Assembly (NCBI GenBank): GCA_023678885.1
Contig: CM043012.1
Span: forward strand, 13,986,036-14,050,035
DNA: 64,000 nt
DNA from: Pogostemon cablin
Taxonomy: Eukaryota; Streptophyta; Magnoliopsida; Lamiales; Lamiaceae
Direction: 5' to 3'
Shown here: positions 11,458-22,210 of the stretch, in pieces
How the letters are laid out: each line of letters begins with the position of its first letter
How positions within the stretch are numbered: the first letter of the stretch is position 1
The notes under the pieces: model-generated
Databases searched by the model: none
What the model was told of the DNA's origin: nothing
The model's input: only the letters and a program-made list of their open reading frames with translations
Made by a program: the position numbers and the translations under genes

Positions 11458-11974
11458 GTATGTTCTCTTGACTCTATTACCCTAGGGTTGAAGTTCTATT
11501 ATTTGATTTTAAGTGGGTAAGTTGATTGAACTCGTTTTTATATGGATTCATGGTGTAATTTGAATTTTTGAGTGAAATCTTATCTGAACAAGTGATAGGT
11601 CTGATTTTAATTGTTAATTTGATGTTAGACCTTGATGTTTACGTGAAATTGTTGAGTAATTTGAGTTGTGAGGTGAAGCATGTAGAATTTTGAGTTGAAT
11701 TGCTGAATTTGATAAAGGCATTCTTAAGAAAGTGATGTGGTTGATGAAATTGTCGGAAATTATAGTTCAAGAATTGAATTGGAAGTGAAATTGGATTGGC
11801 ATGTGTGTGGATTCATTGTTAAACTTTATGAACACATGGAGATTGAGAGCATGATGATTTGGAGTTGATTATATAGATTAAAGTCTTGAGTAAAGTTTCA
11901 TGTATAGTTGGTTTTGAATTAGGATTGGTTTGCTTTCTTGTACATGTTTTGGTATTGACATATTATTCTTTTAG
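11458..11974 (+). other. putative intron in the env-like leader of A
   Basis: Donor AG|GTATGT at 11456-11463; acceptor after tattattcttttag at 11974, with a pyrimidine-rich AT tract before it. An ATG at 11442 gives 16 coding bases before the donor. Splicing would put it in frame with the env-like ATG at 11983. Element D has a GT-AG interval at the same place. The region 11206-11457 before it has no ORF and would be leader. Confidence 0.6.
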
Positions 11975-11982
11975 GAAAAGGA

Positions 11983-13479
11983 ATGGAGATCGAAGTCCGC
12001 TCTAAGAAGAGACAGGATAGGAAGCCTCGTGAAGACGAGGTTACGAAGAAACTACGGCTTAAAAAGAGGCTGCCTAAGAATTTCCACATCCGAATGGTAA
12101 ATCGAGAGGAGATCAAGGATTGATGGTGGGCTATGTCTGATAAGATCACTCGAACGAGGTACGAGGATGATGGGGCCATGATTGCAATGAATATCAGGGA
12201 TGATAAAATGTGGATGTTTGATCAAGTTGGGATCCGTCAATTTATGGAGATGAAGAGGCCAACTTACTTTCATGTTACTGCAGAGGTCCTGTGCTTAATT
12301 ACGGTCAAGAAAGGTTCGAGTTCTCTTCCTTACAAATGTTCATTTCAGCTGGGAGGAGAGAAGAGAACTCAGACAACAGAGGATTTCAATATTCTTCTAG
12401 GAACTCTGAGAGGGATTTCGAGGCATGAAAATGGGCACTTTAGACTAAATGACTTCTATAGAGCTATTTCTGGTAAGGACACGGATTTCAAGACAAAGGA
12501 TGCTCGTGCTGCTTTTATTCGAAACCCCATTATTCAATACATGGATAGAGTTCTAGGCAACACGTTGTTTGCCCGATCTGAGGGAGTTGTGTATCAAGGG
12601 GAGAGTTGTATGCTCTTTGGTGTATGCTAAATGGAGTTCATTTTAATGTGGGATCGTATTTGATTCAGCAACTCTACAAATTCAGGAGTTCCACATTTCA
12701 GAGAGTGAATATTGGCGGATTGCTTACTCTTATAGCTGAGTCGTACCATATGGACTTTACTGGCACATCACATATTTTGGAGGATCTGAATTTGTAATGA
12801 GTGCATGTGTCAAGGCTGGGTTTGCTTTGCATAGTACTAGAGATTTGATGTTTGTTAGGGGTTTCATCCCTATTCTTTCATGTTTCATTATGATGTGGGA
12901 GCATTGATTTCGATCCGGAATGATGGAAACTTGCTGATGAGCACTATAGCGCAAGAGGCGATCTCCATTACGTGCTTGAGGAGAGGCGATTGGAGGACTA
13001 TGGCTAGGATGTACGCTGCGGGTATGTTTACTGAATTGCAAAGAATAGTTGACCAAGCGCAGCTGCCACAACAGCAACTTTAGTAGGAAGAGCACGTTGA
13101 GTAGATGCATTGAGATGAACCTCTCGAGCATCCTGAGATGGATATACCACAGCAGTCGCAGCAGCATGAGATGCAACCATCACCACATCCACAGTAGCCA
13201 CAGCAGCAGCAGCGTTGGGGAGGTCCCGATGCGTATGATAAGGAGTAGTTTCGATTGATGAATGAGCATATTATCAACCTGAGCAACAATCAGAGAGAGA
13301 CGAACCACCAGCTTGACTTTCTTACTATGAGCTATGCTGCTCTTGATATGAGATACAAAGAGCTGCATGTTAATTATGTGTTGATGGATCAGAGATTGGG
13401 AGACTTGAGTGATAACTATGAAGCTCTGGATTTTGATGATTGGCGCAGGAGCAAAGATGATGATGCTTCGGAGGAGTAG
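11983..13479 (+). pseudogene. env-like ORF of A (ATHILA-domain protein)
   Basis: Starts at ATG 11983 with a basic N-terminus (MEIEVRSKKRQDRKPRED). The conserved block reads ITVKKGSSSLPYKCSFQL, GHFRLNDFYRAISG, FIRNPIIQYMDRVLGNTLFA, then WCMLNGVHFNVGSYLI in the next frame. These match the ATHILA ORF family (Pfam ATHILA) found after pol in Athila elements. A Gln/Pro-rich stretch (about 13140-13240) and a predicted coiled coil (about 13255-13440) follow. Stop at 12121, frameshift near 12606, further stops after 12797. I see no convincing transmembrane segment, so an envelope role rests on family position only. Confidence 0.82.
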
Positions 13480-14868
13480 AGGCGCCAGGTTTTCATCTTA
13501 TCTGCTTCATCTCATCCCCCTTCTCTTTTTCTCTTTACAGAATGTGTATTTGTGGTGTGAGTGGCCTATACTTATATTGATATTCTGATTCTATGTTGAT
13601 GATGTCGGATACTTGATGATTGGATTGATCGGTGATTCTGAGATTGGATTGTCGGAGATACTTGATTTGGATTGATATGTTGGGTTCTTTGCTACGTATG
13701 TTGCATTTGTATTTTGCATGTGCTGATTTTGTTGATAAGAAGCATGTATAACTTGTTAAATATGTGGAGTTCATTATGAAATTGATCTTGATTATATGCG
13801 ATGAAGAGTGCTTAGAATTCTATTTACCCATGTGAGAATTTGAGCCTTATGAAATCATGCTACATCCATGCATGATAGTTTATTCTTGTGAGAGTCGTTC
13901 ATATGACCGTATTCTAGAACTTGGCGTGGAGTCTTGTGTGAGACTTATGATTAATTACTTATTAGGATATGATCTTAGGCCATTATTGTTTATTTGAGTC
14001 ATTAAGCCAAAATTCACCTTCCCATTTACTCTTAAATTATTGGAAGCCCTGTTGAGCCTTTAAAAGCTTTTTCTTTGGCAAGCCTTGATTGAAAGCCTTA
14101 TGCATCTATTACTTGAGCCTTTTTGAATACGTTATTCATTAGTAGAGAGTTGAGGTGAATAAATGATAGCTTGAATGTGAAGAAGAAAAGGAGGATAAAT
14201 TGGTTGGGTGGTATGAAGAAAAGGAAAATTTGGTTAAATCTTGTTTAGGGGTAGTGCCTTAAACCGGTACCCCGATTGCTTAGAAGGGTAGTGCTTGAAA
14301 TTAGTACCTTTATACTTTGAAGAAAGAAGATGTTGATGCCAACATGAAGAAGGAAAAGTTGAATCGCAAAGATCATGAGAATAAGATGGAAATGATGAAG
14401 CTGTTTGATGAAAAGCAAAGTTCCATGGTAAATCTCTATTAGTGAATTAGTCACTTTATCTATATTTTCCTACTTTTACCAAAAAGCCAACATTACAACC
14501 TAAAAGCAAGTCCTTTCTGATCCTAGTAATGAATTGATTATAAGTTGATTTTTGAGACCCTTGCCAAGCTTATGGTTAACCGGGAATATGAATTGAATAT
14601 GAGCGTATATACTAACCTAAAAGTGTACATCATTTACACTTGAGAGCGAGAGTAAACACTTATCTTGTGAGCTAGATGATTTAGTACTTGAAAGCGTATT
14701 ATAATTGAGTGATGTTTTGCATGAATGAAATGTATGATGTGAGTGATACTTGTTTTTAATTGATAGAATTGCATGTGGAGGTATGTATTGTACTTGAAAA
14801 GATGGACTTGTGAAATTTACACTTACTCTTATGGTTTTGATTTCGTTGCCTCAGGACGAGCAACATGT
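13480..14868 (+). other. 3' untranslated region of A
   Basis: No supported ORF. It contains a block at 14441-14500 (tcactttatctatattttcc, then aaaaagccaacattacaacc) shared with the three B copies and with D. It also contains the paired ggtagtgc / ggtacc-type motifs around 14250-14310 that recur in B. Near 14630 aagtgtacatc is also shared with B. Confidence 0.75.
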
Positions 14869-14880
14869 AAGTTTGGGGGT
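14869..14880 (+). other. 3' polypurine tract of A
   Basis: aagtttgggggt directly before the 3' LTR start. Primer for plus-strand synthesis in LTR retrotransposons. Confidence 0.88.
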
Positions 14881-14881
14881 T

Positions 14882-16407
14882 TGATGAGTGTGTAAATTCA
14901 CGTGTTTTGAGCTCTAATTTGTGTGATAATGATGAATGATTTGATCTTAAGTCAAGATAAATCGAGAAATATAGTGGAAAGTCACGAATCAGGTGCGTGT
15001 AAGGCCGTATGAGCATATTATCGAAGGAAAACAGGATAGAAGTGCGTGGAACCGAAAGAGGGGCATGAAAGAGCCTGGTTTGACCAAAAGATGAGTGGTT
15101 CGACCACCAGTTCAGGTCGAACTAGCAACCTGAAGATGAGCTACAGAGGGGTTCGACCACGACAGTATGGTTTCACCAGACGTGCTGGTCGAACCGTAGT
15201 TGAACCAAAAGCATAAAGATTCACAGGTGTGGTTCGACCACGATGCTTCTGGTTCGACCAACTATTCGAATCGAACTAGGAGCCTACCAATTGATTATAG
15301 ACCGGTTCAACTAGGCCTTGGGTGATTCGACCAGTGGCCTTGGTCGAACCAATATGTGATAAACTCCCGGATCCGTATTTTTTACCTTCAGTACGTGTTT
15401 TCGCTCAAAAAACCCATCCTAGGTCCATAAGGAGAGCTCACATGTATAAAAGGAAGACCCTACGCAAGGGAAAAAGAGCTATTCACCACCTTCATTCTAC
15501 ACAACAATCATGGGCTATGGGTAAGATCTATCCAACCACCAGGATTGTTCTTCGATCAATCATGGGCTAGAACCGCTTCGGTAGTTCTAGGGTTTATGAA
15601 TGTTTTATGAGTTAATTGAACTTCCGTGTGTATACTCCATACAACACTACTTGTGGTTTATCTTATATAAGACTATGCATTTTTTAATTCATACTCAGAG
15701 TTGTTTTGTACATCATTAATTGTTATGTAGAGTCTGAATATATATCTTGATTATTGATTGAGTGCGTTCACTGCTGAGCAGGATTACATGTTATGATTCT
15801 AAGTGAGGGGACTCCGAAGTCTCATTAGAATTATCTTATATAAATATTTGTTAATTGAATATGATTCGGGTTAATAAGTAGGACAAAGAGAATAACTTCA
15901 TAGTATCTATAAAGGGAGATCATATCAGGTTAGAGTACTAAGTGTACGGGAAATAATTGATACTGATAGTACTTAGAAATGGAGGTGAATTATATCTCTT
16001 GCTCTAAGGATATTCACATGTGTCACACACTTATTTACTTATATCTATTGAGTAGATTTGCATGGTTTAGTGATGCGTCCATACTCCACAAGACAGAGTT
16101 GGACATTGATACATGGAAGGGAAGTTAATGAGTAAAACTGGATGGCCCGAAGAACTATATTTTCTCACTTATTCACTTTTGTTTAGTCTCTACTGCTTGT
16201 CTATTTTAATTGTTCTTTTAATTATTTATTTATTGGTTACTTAATCATCACAACTATATTGTCATACTAGTCTTAATAAGTTAGATTATAATTAAATTGA
16301 TAATAATACGTCCTTTGGGTTTGATAAACACTTGGTCGCTTATAAAAGCTACAATAACATACTTCACACTTGGGGATTAATATTGTGTGTTGAGAAAACG
16401 CTCATCA
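14882..16407 (+). repeat. 3' LTR of A
   Basis: 1526 bp, TGATGAG...CTCATCA with 7-bp inverted ends. U3 carries a palindrome cluster (15066-15355; units at 15078, 15151, 15232 and 15305, i.e. 73-81 bp spacing) directly upstream of the TATA box at 15445. A splice-donor-like ATGG|GTAAGATCT follows at 15521. The core gggctagaaccgcttcggta (15566 onward) is shared with the LTRs of B and E. Confidence 0.92.
15445..15451 (+). promoter_or_regulatory. TATA box of A LTR
   Basis: TATAAAA about 90 bp after the palindrome cluster; the same position is occupied by TATAAAA in E (42070-42076). Transcription would start about 30 bp downstream. Confidence 0.7.
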
Positions 16408-17144
16408 TTGATCAACAACATTACCATTGCTCCACCTTAAGCAATTACCGTGCCATTGCTCCACCACGAGCAATTACCACACCATTACTCCACCTTGAGC
16501 AAAAACTGTCATTGTACCGACATGAAGTGGCTATGTTTTAACTCCTAGCTACACCAGGTTTGTCCGAACCCTTTTTCTACTGAAAGTGTCGTCACTTGAA
16601 GCCGATTCTAACCCTCCAAAATTCACGATGCTTTTCCACTAGTCAGGCCTCTACTCTTTACCGATCAAACACCACTGATACCAAGTACCACATCGCCATC
16701 TTCCCCATTGAATCACCGCTTCCCAATGCCACCAGTCATTACTGAAAAACTCGTTCCTTTCAAATCTCCTTGAGCCGACATCCATGGAAAATCTCATATC
16801 GCTGTTAAGCCAACTCCACCACTGGGAATCCTAGCTATTCACATTGCTGCAGGTCCAAGAACTCTGCAAAAAACTACTGACCTACAAATCCTACCCCTTA
16901 CCATGCTACTGTCGCCACCGCCCGGCGCCTTTCACCACAAGGAAGGAGATGACACCGCATCCGGCTGATGATCTGACCCTCTTGTGCCATTAGCTTTTCC
17001 CACTTATTTCATGCCACCCTTAACCTAATGAATAACCCTCTCATAAAGTCTTTTCTGATGTGGAAGTCAAACTATGCTGCAATCACAGAGCATACTAAGA
17101 ATTTTATAAGTGCCCGAACCGGGCTCATCAGGCTTGATATCACT
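16408..17144 (-). pseudogene. copia C1 5' internal remnant
   Basis: Lies between the end of A and the 5' LTR of C1. No gag domain is readable. At 16418-16507 a roughly 30-bp unit with ccattgctccaccttgagca repeats three times; on the minus strand each contains AAGGTGGAG, like this element's polypurine tract. At 17131-17142 the minus strand reads TGATATCAAGCC, a degenerate tRNA-iMet primer site. Confidence 0.6.
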
Positions 17145-17556
17145 TGTTGGGATAAGCAGATCCCCATTCATTCCTAAGGAATAAATAAAGAAGAGCATAA
17201 AAAGCACAACACAAGAATTTACGTGAAAAACTCAAAAATTGGAGAAAACCACTGAATGAGAAAATACCACTATGTGAAAATTTTTTACAATTACAAAGAA
17301 TTTCTCTCTCCCGAGCCCAATCCATACACTCTTACAAATCCTTGACTAATTCACACCTTTCTTCCCATTCTCACAACCGAGAATACTAGAAAGAAATTTA
17401 AAAGAATCAAACACAAATATTAAAGTGTACTTGATTGATGCATTTAACATCAAAACCAGGGACCTCCTTAAATAGCATAAGAAATCCTCCCATTTTGATC
17501 CTCCATCCAATAAGGGACACAAAACAACTTCTTTTATATTTGACAAAACACCAACA
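17145..17556 (-). repeat. 5' LTR of copia C1
   Basis: 412 bp, partner of 5362-5774, with the intact TSD ataat at 17557-17561. Confidence 0.88.
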
Positions 17557-17698
17557 ATAATTAGCTGAGATAGACAATCAAATGTTTGGAATAAATGGTG
17601 TATCAATTCACAACTCCAATCCCCTGCTATTGATTCACAATATTAATCTATTAATTACGACATTCAAAATTAAAAATACAAAATGTCTTCTGAGATGT
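17557..17698. other. short spacer between C1 and the B array
   Basis: AT-rich host or older-repeat DNA starting with the ataat duplication. Nothing else recognised. Confidence 0.7.
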
Positions 17699-19564
17699 TG
17701 ATGAGCTTTTTCTCAACACAAAATTTATTATCAAACCCAAGGGACGGTATATTATCAATTTAATTATTTACTAAGGATATCAATTGCAGCTTAAGCAAGC
17801 GACCAAGTTAAATATCAAACCCAAGGGACGGTATATTATCAATTTAATTATTTACTAAATTAATTAAGACAAAAGGCAATAAAATTGATGTATAGAATTA
17901 TTAACTATTAAAAAATTAATTAAAATAACAAATAAAATAAATTAAGTACTAGAAGAATACGAAAGTGAATCAAGTAGAATAGGTAGCTCTACGATAATCT
18001 AGTTTCACTCATTAATTACCCTTTCGTGTATCAATGTCCGATTCTGCCTTGTGGAATATGGACGCATCACTAAGCATGTAAATGTACTCTATAGACACAA
18101 GTAAATATGCGTGTAACACGTGTGAATAACCTTGGAGCAAGAAATATAATTTCACCCCCTTTCTAGGTACTATCAGTATAAATTATTTCCCCCTAGGATT
18201 GGTACTCTAACCCGACATGATCTCACTTTATGTGTTCTATAACATTAACCTCTTTATCTTACTTATTAACTTAAATTCAATTCAATTAATAAACATTCAT
18301 ATATGACAGTTCTAATGAAGTTTCGGAGTCCCTCACTTAGAATCATAACATGGAATCCTGTTCAGCAGTGAACGAGCTCAATTAACAACCAATATATATA
18401 TATTCAGACTCTATATAACAGTTAAAGATGCACAAAATGACCATGAATATGGATTAATAAAGCATAGTCTTATATAAAATAAACCACAAGTAGTGTTGTA
18501 CGGAGTATACACATGAAAGTTCAATTAATTCATAAATACCATTAAAATCTTAGATCTACCAAAAAGGTTCTAGCCCATGATGTTATCATGAAGAACAATC
18601 ATGGGTGTTGGATAGATCTTACCCATATGTTTGGAAAATACAAGAGAAATTAGGAAACGAATAAAACCCTAGATGTGGGAGTCATCGCGTCCTTCTCTGT
18701 CTTGAATTCTCCTTTTGGTTCTCCTCTAAATTCAACAAACAAATATTCACTGTGATGGATGAATGGAGGAAAGGATGTGGATGATGGTTGGGGGGTGATC
18801 CCTCCTTGTGAGGTATTGTAGGATGCTTTGTTGCAGTACCTTCTCACATGAATAATGATGTAAAATATATATAGGTGTGAGAAGGGAATTAAATAAGAAA
18901 ATAAAAGATATGGGTGAATCATGGAGGATTATGTGATAAGGAGATTAATTGTGCTCCAAGAAATAGTCAATTTTTGGAAATTTTGGAAATTCTCGAAAAT
19001 TCTCGCTGGCAGTTGCGTGTCTTCACGATTTTGAGCATAACTTTATAGTCCAAACTTTTATTTTAGTGATTCTTACACTCACGCGATCCACTTTTCCTTT
19101 GATTTCTATCCATATGAATATCTCACAAAAATTCCAATAATTGAAGATGTAACAAGTCATGTAAAGCTGAACAGTCATGCTGAGTAGAAAAAGCTTACGC
19201 GACGTCACATTTTCTTTCATAACTTTTTCGTTTGGACTCCGATTGAGTTGTTTCTTATGCCAAAACGACCCACTCTTCTGTGGCTTTCTAACCATGTTTC
19301 ACTATTCCATTTTTGTGCTCCACACAATCATAGAAAAATTACACAAGTTGGACCTGTGTTTTTCAGCATTCTTGCACAAATTGCACCTTTTCTCCAACTT
19401 TGCACTTTTGATCATTTTTCCACCTAAAACACAATAAAACACCTTAAATGTATCTTTTTCTCAAATATATCGAATATATGACATTTTTACTAATATATAA
19501 CAACAATACCCATCAAAAAGGTATTAAATTTAATACTAAAATACGTATATTTTCACTTTCATTA
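17699..19564 (-). repeat. LTR1 of B array
   Basis: 1866 bp, starting tgatgagctttttctcaac on the plus text and ending before the polypurine tract. It contains an 84-bp internal duplication (17731-17814 and 17815 onward) that LTR2 and LTR3 lack. On the minus strand U3 has two copies of a motif with gagcataactt (near 19019-19045 and 19204-19290) and a TATATATA at 18866-18873. The donor-like GTAAGATC is at 18622 downward. Confidence 0.88.
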
Positions 19565-21477
19565 ATCTCCCAAACTTACCCGTTGCTCATCCCGAGACAA
19601 CAAAATAAGAATAAAGAGAGGTAGAATAAGAAAATTAGCAGGGAAACAAGGACTAACCACTCAATTGTCCTCAACTTAGGTCATGCAACTCTTATTACAT
19701 GTAATAATCAATTCATAGCATACAAGATAAGACAATCACCACCAATTCAAATGCTCCATTGACATGTTCCCACGGGAAGTATATATCACTCGCACTCAAT
19801 TGTTTAAGATGTACACTTATGGGTTAAGGTGTTTACGCTCAAATTCAATTAAAGTGCATGTGTAACCATATGCTTGCCAAATATCTCAAACTCTCCACGA
19901 CTAAAAGTATGATTCGATTATGGGATCAAAAAAGGAATCTTCTTTTGGATGTAATGTTGGCTCTTTGGTTAAGATAGGAAATATATGGATTATGTGACTC
20001 AAATAGTGGAGAACTGAAGCTGATTGATCACTTCAACTTTCATCATTTCTTTCTTTTCAATGCAGACGATTTTCTTTCAACTCTTTTACTTTTTTTAAGC
20101 AAAACTTCCTTCTTTTATCTTTCTCTTTTTTCTTTCCTTATCCTTTTCTATTTTCTTGAGGTACCAGTTTTGGGCACTACCTATCGCAGCCTCCGTTGGG
20201 TACTAGATTTAAGCAATACCCTAGGGTGTTTGATTTAATGAAGTACTAGATTTAACACAACTCCATGATTCTCCTTAGATTCATTTTCAAGCTCAATCAT
20301 GGTTTCAACACAAATTTCATTCCTTCCCAAGCTGTTATCAAACTCTATCTATACACTTTGAAAAGTCGTTAATTCTCGTCATGATATAATCAAGGCTAAA
20401 AAAATTCAGATACTCAAAGTGCTTATTTTTTCATAGGCTACCAAAGAATTAGGTTTTTGGGCTAAATGGGGCTAACTACGGATAAACATCATTTGGTAGG
20501 GAATTATTTAGCTAAATGACTTATAAATTCAAGGATGACCTAAAATCATCTCCCATCATCTAACACACATTTAGTTTCAAGTAAGACAAGAGGCAAGTTC
20601 TAGAATACACACACAAGAACAATACTCACCATAAAAGAAATACCATATGATTATGTATCATGATCAACGAGGCTAAAAATCTCACATTAGTTTTAACAAG
20701 TAACAGAACACTATTCATGGTAAGTAATATCCCACAAGTAAATATAAAACTTCATACCACAATATAACTCAAGTACACTTTCTTTATCAATTTCAATAAC
20801 ATATGAATTTCAGGCACAATTTAAACAATATAAGCTCACATTGATCTCCAAAACCAAAAACTCAATCATTTCACTCCCATGAATTAAAGCACATATAAAA
20901 ATTTAAATAAGGAAACGCGATGGCACTGATTTTTTTCTAAGTATGCACAAGCTCCTTGAGTTGTTAAATTCGATTGGGTCAAAGTCTCAGTGTAGAACTC
21001 GTCTTGCCACTCTAGTACCTTTTTCTAATATCAAAGCTCAAACATACTCATCATCACAGGATTCATTAATAATAAAATAAGAGACATTAGAAAAATCGAA
21101 AAAGATGAAAAATTAAAAACTTGACCACTAACACTATAATACATACAAAAACAACACACTAAATATTAGGCAAGTTGCAAAAAATCGACAGATGAAAACC
21201 GGTTAAAATATTAATATGCCACAAAAAATCAACTCCCTAATAAATAAAAACAAGACGAAAGGAAAAATTATACTCCTAGTGCTCATAAGACGAGGTAAGT
21301 ACATCATACCCCCTAAACTTAGTAAAAACATAACTCGAAACTAAGTTTGAAAAGAGATGTAATTGCCGAAACGTGAGAACCTTAAATATAATAACTCCTC
21401 ACACACACAAAAGAAATAATAAAGTAATAAAACGAAGGGCAAACCCCCAACAGGCGCTAATGTTTAACGATGGAGAG
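19565..21477 (-). other. 3' UTR of B internal 1
   Basis: Bounded by the terminal polypurine tract (19567-19577, minus AAGTTTGGGAG) and the second tract (21308-21320, minus AAGTTTAGGGGGT followed by ATGATG). No env-like ORF lies between them. The conserved UTR block is at 19948-20007. The roughly 200 bases after the second tract match those after the post-pol tract of A. Confidence 0.82.
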
Positions 21478-22210
21478 TCAAGACAGTGGAGTGCGGTCTT
21501 CTCGCATCCGTACCTTCAAGTACTTTATTTCCCTCTTCTTGTCTACACTCAGCACCTCACTTTTCTTGGTAATAAAAATATGATCCTCAGAATTTCCTTC
21601 CTCCCATGGATGTCTAGACTCCTCCTTGTCAATCTTCCACTCAAATTCAGAATTATCTTTCCTATTAAAATAAAGATTAAACAAGTTAGAAATTACATCT
21701 ATGATCTTGCATGATTGAGTCTCCTTGGTCATTTTCATTGCTTGATTGTTCCACTCAAACGGCTGGTCAAACGGACCTCTTGGGCGTGAATGCGCAGTCT
21801 CACGGTTTTGAGCATAACTTTCGCATCTGACCTCCGATTGAGGTCGTTGGAAAACGATCCTCTCTTCCATGGCTTTCTGTCCACCCCTTATAAGCTGGTT
21901 TGATCGTGGTTCATCCAGAAGATTTGGTCGAACCATGGTTGAACTGGCCATTGGCAATCTTCAAAACATTCCAGGTGCTTGGTTCGACTTATTTGAGGTG
22001 GTTCGACCAAGGTACTTAGTTGAACCAGGGTCGAACTGGATTTCTGAAGCTTTCGAATCTGCTGTTGGCATCATTTGTCCCTCGTACTGCATTCCAAACC
22101 TCAACGTGAAAGATTTGCTCTCTTTTGGGTTCAGTATGCTTTGAGACGGGAACTTTCCTTTCTCCATCATCTACGTCAATTGATTCACATTCCCAGCCAT
22201 CTGCCACATC
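21478..22210 (-). pseudogene. linker and tail ORF of B internal 1
   Basis: Minus strand: a linker with TCGA-type palindromes (21895-22045) is fused in frame to a tail reading EFEWKIDKEESRHPWEEG... and ending at 21478. The tail (about 77 codons) is open and is conserved in the other two copies. The first part, with NQLIRGGQKAMEERIVF, also contains DNA similar to this family's own U3 (21795-21880). Function unknown. The gag/linker boundary is shifted in frame. Confidence 0.7.

Larger units (their letters stand above)
6030..16407 (+). mobile_element. Athila-lineage Ty3/gypsy element A (decayed)
   Basis: Order on the plus strand: 5' LTR remnant, repeat-rich gag-pol linker, protease, RT, RNase H, integrase, second polypurine tract, palindrome cluster, leader intron, env-like ORF, 3' UTR, polypurine tract, complete 3' LTR. 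The primer site, most of gag and most of the 5' LTR are deleted. Pol is close to that of element E, so A and E belong to one family. It lies inside copia C1. Confidence 0.92.
5362..17556 (-). mobile_element. Ty1/copia element C1, split by Athila A
   Basis: LTRs of 413 bp (5362-5774) and 412 bp (17145-17556) are closely similar and start TGTTGG and end CCAACA. The outer flanks are an exact 5-bp duplication, ataat (5357-5361 and 17557-17561), so both LTRs belong to one insertion. On the minus strand the sequence next to the right LTR resembles an initiator-Met primer site, and AAGGTGGAGAT next to the left LTR is a copia-type polypurine tract. The internal region survives only as 5775-6029 and 16408-17144; the gap is filled by gypsy element A. 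Confidence 0.9.

Noticed and set aside
13080..13289. Cys/Ser-rich minus-strand ORF
   Set aside because: Antisense of the Gln-rich (CAG/CAACAG) stretch of the env-like ORF.
15322..15570. Plus-strand 82-codon ORF in the 3' LTR of A
   Set aside because: Runs over the TATA box and leader of the LTR; not conserved in E or B LTRs.
19199..19208. gacgtcac as a bZIP/as-1-type site in the B U3
   Set aside because: It is present in LTR1 and LTR2 and altered in LTR3, but one short motif is too weak to call a regulatory site.
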